Shown here one piece after another: positions 5,822-11,490 of a DNA stretch of 11,490 bases. The notes beneath the pieces were generated by a model, which was not told the origin of the DNA, made no database searches, and saw only the letters and a list, made by a program, of their open reading frames with translations. A program made the position numbers and the translations under genes. The DNA comes from Planctomycetaceae bacterium. GTDB lineage: Bacteria; Planctomycetota; Planctomycetia; Pirellulales; Thermoguttaceae. Where the stretch lies: contig JAIRPZ010000233.1 of the NCBI GenBank assembly GCA_031256755.1, positions 1 to 11,490 of the forward strand. The letters run 5' to 3'. How positions within the stretch are numbered: the first letter of the stretch is position 1; each line of letters opens with the position of its first letter.

Positions 5822-8551
5822 CTAATGATCAATTTTCCATTCCGCCGGACAGTCGTTTTCCGTCACCGCATCTTCAACTCTTGCCCAGCAGGGAATATCA
5901 TTCCACGAAATTTTGACGGACCGTCCCGATTGCTTTTCCCCCCGAAGCAACGCCGCTAACGGCAAATCAAGCGGCGGAACCTCTTCACGCCGCTTCACCA
6001 TTTGCCGCGAAACCGGCAGCGGAAACAACGTGCCGTCACGCCCGTCCTGCGGATAAAAAAGCACAAATCCCTCTTCCTTCCTGTTCGACTCCGGCAGGAA
6101 AAACAACAGCAGTGACGGCGTTTCCGTAACAGAAATATCCTGCGCCGGCTTTTCGGATTTTTCCGGCAGACGGGTTTCCTGATGACCGCCGTCCGGCAGC
6201 CGCATCCGCTCAAGAATACGGACAATCGTATCGAGTTGTTCCTGTTTTTCCTTCTGCGTTTCCGATTTTTCGTACAATAAGGCCGCCGAGCGGATAAGGA
6301 TTTCCGCATACCGCCGCAAAAACGGACGGCTGCCGGGAAACTGCCGGACAAAACCAAGCGTCGTCCGGCTGAAAGACGAAATGTCTTTTGTCAGCGTCTG
6401 CCAATCTTCACGCTGCAAAGAATCATGAATCAGAAACTCCGCCGTAAAAAGCAGCAGTTCTAAAATATACGGATGTTTCGCCGCTTCACTCGCCGGATTG
6501 CTCTGAATCGAAAATTGTTTTAAGAATTGACGGAGAGCCGCCGTGCGGTCGTCATTCTCCGGCTGATAATAAGCAAACACCGCTTTCATCAGTTGATAAG
6601 GCAGCGACACATGCGGATCCGCCTGTCCCGCAAGATGTCCCGGATTTTCTTTTTTTTCCCACTCCTCCAAAATGTTCTGTGCTTTTTCCGTTTCGCCGTT
6701 CAACAGCAGCAGGATGATTTGCTTGCAGCGGATAGAGGTGCGGTCGTTCAAAAGTTTTGCGGCTTCACTGTACAAAATAATGCGGTCAGCAAACCGGTCT
6801 TTGCCGGTTCCCGATGCCGCTCCGCCGAAAAAAGCCGTATCCGCACGCATCAACACGGCTGTCCCTTTAAGCGGCGCGGCTTCGGGCAATACTTTTTGCT
6901 GTTCATCGGATAACTGCGAATTGATAGTGTCCAGAACGGATTGGACTTCACGGTTCGCTCTTCGTGAATCGCCTTGAAACCAAAGCGTTTCCGCCGCATG
7001 CAGACGGGCAGATAAAAAGCGGATAAGCGACCCGTTATCGTTTCTTTTCAAATATTCTTCCGCCCGAATTTTTATATTTTTATTGTATTCTGTCTGCGCT
7101 TCCTTCACGTTCCATTGCAGCAGGAATGTGGACGCTTTTTCATCGAGGTCTTTAACATCGTTGTCAATCCGCCGTCCGAATTCCGGCATCTGCATGCACA
7201 AAATAACGCCGATGACCGCACCGAAAACCAAGAGATGCAGACCGGCAAAAAAACGTATCCATTTCCATTTGTTCGCCTGCCGGACTTGCTGCGGCGACAG
7301 GCTGCGCGAAAGATAAGGATTGCCGGAAGGTTTCGCCGTTGACGGCAAACCGCCCGCTTCTGCCGGCAACGCTTCATTGAGTACCGCCCGGAATTCGTCA
7401 AAGGACGCAAACGGCACCAGTGCATCGGCGAATTCCTGCGGCGTTTGAAAACGTTCCGCAGGGTCTTTCGCCAGCATTTTTCGTAACAATTTCTCCAGTT
7501 CCGCCGGAGCGGAAGGAATGCTCTGCCGCAGTGCCGGAATCTCGCCGACAATATGTCCCATCAGTTTTTTGCGGACGGAATCATACCGCGACCCGCTGTA
7601 CACCGCTTTGCCGGTCAAAAGAAAAAAGAGAGAACAGCCCAAACTGTACAAGTCCGAGCGTATATCCGCTTCCCCTGCATTTTCACACTGTTCCGGCGAA
7701 ATGTAATCAACCGTTCCCAGCGTCATATTCGGCATCGTCAGCGAAGAATGTTGTTCGTCCCGCTGTTCTTCGGCGAACTTGCCGAGTCCGAGGTCAAGAA
7801 CCTTGACGGTTCCGTGCCTGTCCGTCATCAGGTTTGCCGGTTTGATGTCGCGGTGAACCAGTTTCAGTTCGTGGGCGTTTTGCAGACCGAGTGCGGCCTG
7901 CCGGACGGCTTCGCAAGCCGCGCCGACCGGAATCACCGGCTGTCCGCTGTTTGGCGGTTTCCGCAGTTCCGCGAGTTTTTGTAACGTTATCCCGTCAATG
8001 AATTCCATTGCAAGATAAAGCGTACCGCCGGCTTCGCCGGCATTCAGTGCGCGGACAATATTCGGATGAGAAAGACCGCCGACCAGTTGCATTTCCCGCT
8101 TGAACCGCCCGACTGCCTGCGGGTCATCCGTCAACGTTTGCGGCAGCACTTTGACCGCAACGGTTTGCTGCAACAGTTTATGTTTGGCTTTATAGACGAT
8201 GCCCATTCCGCCATGTCCGAGTTCGCCGAGCAGTTCGTAATCGGCAATGTTTTTTCCGGTTTCCGGCGGAAAAGAACGGAGTTTATCGAAAAGAGCGTTG
8301 ATGAATTCCGTTTGAGCGGGGAAACGTTTTTTGAACGATTCCCGCATCCCGGACAAAGAACCGGCGGCATCTTTTTCGGCGGCGAATTGAATTTCCACCT
8401 GAAGCAGTTCCTGCAAGAGTTGTGTCCGCTGTTCGTCGGGAATCTTCGGCAGATAATCCTCGATGAGCGTGGTATCCCCCTTGCGCAACGCGGCTTCAAA
8501 TTGATCGCACAGTTGGTCGAGTTGCTGTAAATCCCTGTTTTCTTTTGTCAT
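5822..8551 (-). CDS. Hanks-type serine/threonine protein kinase, single-pass membrane
   Basis: The product has 909 residues. An N-terminal helical region (1-100) precedes a kinase domain at about 105-378. Visible motifs are the glycine loop GELGHGGMG (109-117), catalytic Lys in VAVKVL (134), HRDIKPANL (233-241) with catalytic Asp 235 and Asn 240, DLG in place of DFG (253-255), and SPE in place of APE (285-287). All core catalytic residues are present, so activity is expected. One membrane segment lies at about 432-453 (FFAGLHLLVFGAVIGVILC). The remaining 450 or so residues are helical, probably extracytoplasmic, and may sense a ligand or bind partners. The family transfers phosphate from ATP to Ser/Thr of target proteins. 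The ATG at 8551 is preferred to a TTG two codons upstream; GGA lies about 8 nt before it. It follows the methyltransferase/reductase gene by 29 bp, so co-transcription is likely. The stop is TAG. Confidence 0.93.
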   Translation of the reverse strand: MTKENRDLQQLDQLCDQFEAALRKGDTTLIEDYLPKIPDEQRTQLLQELLQVEIQFAAEKDAAGSLSGMRESFKKRFPAQTEFINALFDKLRSFPPETGKNIADYELLGELGHGGMGIVYKAKHKLLQQTVAVKVLPQTLTDDPQAVGRFKREMQLVGGLSHPNIVRALNAGEAGGTLYLAMEFIDGITLQKLAELRKPPNSGQPVIPVGAACEAVRQAALGLQNAHELKLVHRDIKPANLMTDRHGTVKVLDLGLGKFAEEQRDEQHSSLTMPNMTLGTVDYISPEQCENAGEADIRSDLYSLGCSLFFLLTGKAVYSGSRYDSVRKKLMGHIVGEIPALRQSIPSAPAELEKLLRKMLAKDPAERFQTPQEFADALVPFASFDEFRAVLNEALPAEAGGLPSTAKPSGNPYLSRSLSPQQVRQANKWKWIRFFAGLHLLVFGAVIGVILCMQMPEFGRRIDNDVKDLDEKASTFLLQWNVKEAQTEYNKNIKIRAEEYLKRNDNGSLIRFLSARLHAAETLWFQGDSRRANREVQSVLDTINSQLSDEQQKVLPEAAPLKGTAVLMRADTAFFGGAASGTGKDRFADRIILYSEAAKLLNDRTSIRCKQIILLLLNGETEKAQNILEEWEKKENPGHLAGQADPHVSLPYQLMKAVFAYYQPENDDRTAALRQFLKQFSIQSNPASEAAKHPYILELLLFTAEFLIHDSLQREDWQTLTKDISSFSRTTLGFVRQFPGSRPFLRRYAEILIRSAALLYEKSETQKEKQEQLDTIVRILERMRLPDGGHQETRLPEKSEKPAQDISVTETPSLLLFFLPESNRKEEGFVLFYPQDGRDGTLFPLPVSRQMVKRREEVPPLDLPLAALLRGEKQSGRSVKISWNDIPCWARVEDAVTENDCPAEWKIDH

Positions 8552-8580
8552 CGGCAATCCGTTTACTCTTTTTGTTTCAT

Positions 8581-10482
8581 TTATTCCAGCACCGCCAGTG
8601 CAATATCGGCACGTCCGAACGGCGCACTGATCTGCACGCCGCTGACACGGTGCCGGACGCAGGCAATCATCTCTTTGGCAATGTCAATTCCGGTTTGTAA
8701 CTGATCTTCCTTCGACCGCGTTGAGACCGCCGCCATGCGTTTCATCGTTGAGTCCGGTACGGTTACGCCCGGCACTTCGTTCTGCATAAATTCCGCATTC
8801 CGGTAACTCGCAAGGGGCCAAATTCCGGCGATGACCGGAATCGGCAATTCGCCGATTTCGTCCAAAAAGGTAAGCAGTGCATTCGGATCGAAAATCGGCT
8901 GGGTGATCGCAAATTCTGCACCGGCAGCGACTTTCTGCCGGAACCGGTCCAATTCCCGCTGCCGGTCAAGAGCCGTCGGATCAAGTCCGGTGCCGATGAC
9001 CGCTTTTGTCGGCGGATTGACGGTCTGACCGCCGAGGTCAATTCCCCGATTGAGACGGCGTTGCAGGGAAACCATTCCTATCGAATCGGTATCAAATACG
9101 CCGGTGGCATTCGGGTACAAACCAAGTTTCGGCGGATCGCCCGTAATAAAAAGCAAATTGTGAATACCGGATGCCGCACAGCCCAGCATGTCGGCTTGCA
9201 TACCGATCAGGTTTCGATCCCGGCAGCAGACATGAAGAATCGGTTCGATGTGGGCTTCCTGCAAAATCCGCTGCGCAACGACCAGCGAAGAAATCCGGGA
9301 AGATGCTCGCGGACCGTCCGGCAGATTCACCGCATCAACTCCCTGCCGGTAAAGTTGTTTACTCTTTTCGATAATATCCGTCAGATTGTATCCCCGCGGC
9401 GGAACGAGTTCGACAGAAGCAACCCATGCTTTTCGGGCGAGTTTCCAAGCGAACCGGGAACGTTCCCGAAAAGGCACTTCCGGTACTTCGGACACTTCCG
9501 GCTGCGTCTCTTTCAGGATGGCTCCGGTGCGGGCTTTAGCGAGCGGTTTGACCATTTTAGCCATTTCCCGAATATGGTCAGGGGTCATTCCGCAGCAGCC
9601 GCCGACCGCTGCCGCGCCGAGATGGGCGAACCGCATTGCATAAGTGGCGGCATATTCCGGCGAACAGTAGTAAAGATGCCGCCCTTCAAACACTTTCGGC
9701 GTACCGGCATTGGGCTGCACGATCAGGGGCAAGCGGGTCATTTTAACGGCTTCTTCAACGGCGGTCAGCAGATTTTCAGGACCGGAACCGCAATTAAGTC
9801 CGAAAGCGAGGAGCGTTGCCGCGTCCAGCGTCAAGGTTTGACCGGTATCCGGTTTGACCGGCGGTTCTTCTGATGTGCTGTTTTTTTTTGTGAACGGTGC
9901 CAGCAATCGGGACAGCGGTTCGCCGGAAGCACTGTGAACGCTGCCGTCCGCCGAAGAAACGACCGCACAGGAAAGAACAAACGGCACATCAGGACGTTTC
10001 CGCATGGCAGCCGCACATTGTTCCATCGAATGCCGGTTCGGCAGTGTTTCAAACAGAATGAAATCGGCTTTGCCGCTCCAAATGGCATCGACTTGTTCGA
10101 GAATAAGTGTTTCAATATCTTCTTCTGTCTCTCCTCCGGCCCTTTGTATCGGACCGATGGAACCGGCAACGAAGAGGTTCTCGCCGGCGATGCTGCGGGC
10201 AATTTCCGCACCGGTGCGGTTGATCAGGGTCAGTTTATCGGCAATGCCGTATTTTTCAAGGTTCAGCCGGTTTGCTCCGAAGGTGTTTGTGGTCAAAACA
10301 TCGGCACCGGCATTTTTGTAATCGGAAAGGATTTGCCCAATCAAGTTCCGGTCGGTCAGATTGAGTTCCTCGAAACACCGGTTGGTAAAGACGTGGTGCC
10401 GATAGAGTTCGGTTCCCATCGGACCGTCGAAAACGAGAATACGCTGATGAATTGCTTCTGCAAAAGATACCATATCCGGCAT
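8581..10482 (-). CDS. Bifunctional homocysteine S-methyltransferase / 5,10-methylenetetrahydrofolate reductase
   Basis: The product has 633 residues, close to the roughly 610 of Bacillus YitJ-type proteins. The N-terminal methyltransferase domain (about 1-315) has FDGPMGTEL (18-26), CFEELN (36-41), TTNTFGANR and three zinc-binding cysteines: Cys231 in GLNCG and Cys296-Cys297 in GGCCG. The C-terminal reductase domain (about 350-633) has VELVPPRG (Glu358), HVCCRDRN (417-424), ITGDPP (446-451) and TQPIFD (527-532). The enzyme reduces methylene-tetrahydrofolate with a flavin and supplies methyl groups to make methionine from homocysteine in the cytoplasm. Residues about 195-220 (TKKNSTSEEPPVKPD and following) look like an insertion in the first barrel and carry an A9 run. 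The start is either ATG 10482 or ATG 10473; a TATAAT overlaps the first, which favours the second. The function is well supported; the precise methyl donor is not shown. Confidence 0.93.
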   Translation of the reverse strand: MPDMVSFAEAIHQRILVFDGPMGTELYRHHVFTNRCFEELNLTDRNLIGQILSDYKNAGADVLTTNTFGANRLNLEKYGIADKLTLINRTGAEIARSIAGENLFVAGSIGPIQRAGGETEEDIETLILEQVDAIWSGKADFILFETLPNRHSMEQCAAAMRKRPDVPFVLSCAVVSSADGSVHSASGEPLSRLLAPFTKKNSTSEEPPVKPDTGQTLTLDAATLLAFGLNCGSGPENLLTAVEEAVKMTRLPLIVQPNAGTPKVFEGRHLYYCSPEYAATYAMRFAHLGAAAVGGCCGMTPDHIREMAKMVKPLAKARTGAILKETQPEVSEVPEVPFRERSRFAWKLARKAWVASVELVPPRGYNLTDIIEKSKQLYRQGVDAVNLPDGPRASSRISSLVVAQRILQEAHIEPILHVCCRDRNLIGMQADMLGCAASGIHNLLFITGDPPKLGLYPNATGVFDTDSIGMVSLQRRLNRGIDLGGQTVNPPTKAVIGTGLDPTALDRQRELDRFRQKVAAGAEFAITQPIFDPNALLTFLDEIGELPIPVIAGIWPLASYRNAEFMQNEVPGVTVPDSTMKRMAAVSTRSKEDQLQTGIDIAKEMIACVRHRVSGVQISAPFGRADIALAVLE

Positions 10483-10510
10483 TATACCGGATCATTGACG
10501 GTCGTGTAAG
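10481..10510 (-). promoter_or_regulatory. Possible promoter giving a leaderless methyltransferase/reductase mRNA
   Basis: A perfect TATAAT (10486-10481) overlaps the upstream ATG at 10482. CTTACA (10510-10505) lies 18 nt upstream and matches the -35 consensus at four of six positions. Transcription would begin around 10475-10473, where ATATG offers an ATG at 10473 with almost no leader. No good ribosome site precedes either ATG. The TATAAT is certain; its use as a promoter is inferred. Confidence 0.4.
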
Positions 10511-10567
10511 CGGCGGGTAATTTTGACAGGCGGACAGTTTTACGCAAAAACAACCGGTTCACAAGGA

Positions 10568-11425
10568 TCAATCTGCCGGTGCAAAAGAATATCCGCCGGC
10601 ATCGTTTTTTCGGACTTTGCCCGTATTCGGCGGCGGAAAATGCATACCGCCGATCAACAGGTCTTCCCGAACAGCAAAATCCAGAATCCGCTTGCGGGAT
10701 TGCACCGCTTTGTCCGGTTCCATATCATAACTCGTACAAATGTCCGGCTTTGGAAATTGCAGTGCCGCTGCATGAAGCAAGTCGCCGGCAATCAAAAAAC
10801 GCTGTGCTGCCGGCTTTTTCGCTTCAATCAGAAACGCCGTATGTCCCGGCGTATGTCCGGCCGCATCCAGTGCTTTGATCGTGATTTGGACATTCGAAAA
10901 GACCTCATCGCCGAACCGGAACGTCTCTGCGAAACGTTTACCGTACACCGATTGAATTGTGCCGACTTGCTTATTTTTCGGCTGACCGTTTTTCGGCAGC
11001 CAATGCTGATATTCCGGTTCGGAACAGCGCACAACGGCATTGGGAAACCGGCTTTTTGTTCCGTCAAGCAAACCGCCGACATGATCCGAATGAAGATGCG
11101 TCAGCAAAATCAGTTTCACACTTTCCGGTTTAACGCCGAGATCGGCAAGTTTTTTTACCCATGCTTCGCCGCCGAGACCGGTATCGAAAAGGATGGGTTC
11201 GCCGCCGGCAAAGAGAACAAACGAGGACATACTTGCCGGTGCGCCTTTCGGAATATACTGTTTGACAACAGCCGGATCAGCGGATGCAAAAAGCGAGGTC
11301 TCCATCGTCCGGGTCATTTCGTTGACCGCAACGATCTTAAAACAGCCCCCGCCGTCGCCTGTTTGTCCTGACAAAACACTGACTCCGCACATCATAAACA
11401 TAACAAGGTAGAAAACAATTTTCAT
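10568..11425 (-). CDS. Secreted metallo-beta-lactamase-fold hydrolase, methyl parathion hydrolase-like
   Basis: The product has 285 residues with a Sec signal peptide (MKIVFYLVMFMMCGVSVLSG, cut near SG-Q); no lipobox is evident. The metallo-beta-lactamase metal ligands are complete: HLHSDH (His110, His112, Asp114, His115), GHTPGH (His191), AGD (Asp215) and GGMHFPPP (His262). The spacing and the C-terminal stretch (AAALQFPKPDICTSYDMEPD, then the final GGYSFAP) match the methyl parathion hydrolase-like branch rather than true beta-lactamases. Family members hydrolyse esters, lactones or phosphotriesters with two metal ions, so an extracytoplasmic lactonase or esterase is the best guess; the substrate cannot be read from sequence. 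The ATG at 11425 is preferred to a TTG three codons upstream. It lies 85 bp upstream of the methyltransferase/reductase gene on the same strand, with no clear terminator between. The stop is TGA. Confidence 0.88.
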   Translation of the reverse strand: MKIVFYLVMFMMCGVSVLSGQTGDGGGCFKIVAVNEMTRTMETSLFASADPAVVKQYIPKGAPASMSSFVLFAGGEPILFDTGLGGEAWVKKLADLGVKPESVKLILLTHLHSDHVGGLLDGTKSRFPNAVVRCSEPEYQHWLPKNGQPKNKQVGTIQSVYGKRFAETFRFGDEVFSNVQITIKALDAAGHTPGHTAFLIEAKKPAAQRFLIAGDLLHAAALQFPKPDICTSYDMEPDKAVQSRKRILDFAVREDLLIGGMHFPPPNTGKVRKNDAGGYSFAPAD

Positions 11426-11482
11426 AAGGGGCAATGGATCGGTTCAATGCAAGTTACCGGAACAAGTACCCGGAATAAACAC

Positions 11483-11488
11483 ATTGTA
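11483..11488 (-). promoter_or_regulatory. Possible -10 box for the metallo-hydrolase gene
   Basis: TACAAT on the minus strand lies 57 nt before the ATG at 11425 and would start transcription near 11476. Any -35 box lies beyond the right edge, so this cannot be tested here. The leader holds an imperfect direct repeat, GGTACTTG then GGTAACTTG, of unknown meaning. Confidence 0.25.
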
Positions 11489-11490
11489 CC

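Noticed and set aside
9061..9873. 270-codon open frame on the plus strand
   Set aside because: It is antisense to the methyltransferase/reductase, whose motifs are unmistakable on the other strand.
10483..10567. Terminator between the metallo-hydrolase and methyltransferase/reductase genes
   Set aside because: The only hairpin (GTTTT/AAAAC around 10538-10552) is short and AT-rich with no T tail.
10523..11371. 282-codon open frame on the plus strand
   Set aside because: It is antisense to the metallo-hydrolase gene and low in recognisable protein features.
1..11490. Frequent CCGG words throughout the window
   Set aside because: They are spread evenly through coding regions and fit the genome's codon preference; no clustering was seen.

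Overview
The window most likely comes from a planctomycete (Planctomycetota). The strongest clue is the left-edge gene, which has the DUF1559-type prepilin start (GFTLVELLVVIAIIG followed by an AREAARKMQC segment) that planctomycetes carry in large numbers. A large one-pass-membrane Ser/Thr kinase with a DLG activation motif and a planctomycete-looking membrane-anchored repeat protein fit this. Base composition is moderate, with many CCGG words. The assignment rests on protein families seen by eye, not on a marker gene.

Layout, left to right: (1) 1-426, minus: 5' part of a prepilin-like protein that runs off the window. Its reading frame is broken by a run of 12 C (12 G on the coding strand) just after the likely start. 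(2) 427-733: about 300 bp without a convincing gene, holding a near-consensus sigma70-type promoter, a 175-nt leader and a 20-bp palindrome. (3) 734-3145, minus: 803-aa membrane-anchored helical repeat protein of unknown function. (4) 3146-3320: divergent promoter region in which two good promoters face outwards and share the same -35 bases. (5) 3321-5696, plus: 791-aa secreted protein that looks like a glycoside hydrolase. (6) 5697-5821: convergent gap with a large inverted repeat. (7) Three minus-strand genes read in the order secreted methyl-parathion-hydrolase-like metallo-hydrolase (11425-10568), bifunctional homocysteine methyltransferase/methylenetetrahydrofolate reductase (10482-8581) and Ser/Thr kinase (8551-5822). 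The last two are 29 bp apart and probably co-transcribed.

How the genes work together: the methyltransferase/reductase supplies methyl groups in the folate/methionine cycle. The kinase probably senses something outside the cytoplasmic membrane and signals inward. The glycoside hydrolase-like protein and the metallo-hydrolase act outside the cytoplasm. The helical repeat protein shares a regulatory region with the glycoside hydrolase-like gene, so they may respond to the same conditions. No mobile element, CRISPR array, tRNA or rRNA was seen.

I did not find a clear new multi-gene system. The observations most worth following are the G12 tract that splits the prepilin frame (phase variation or a sequencing error), the back-to-back promoters with overlapping -35 boxes, and the repeated GAACGT words and palindrome in the prepilin leader.
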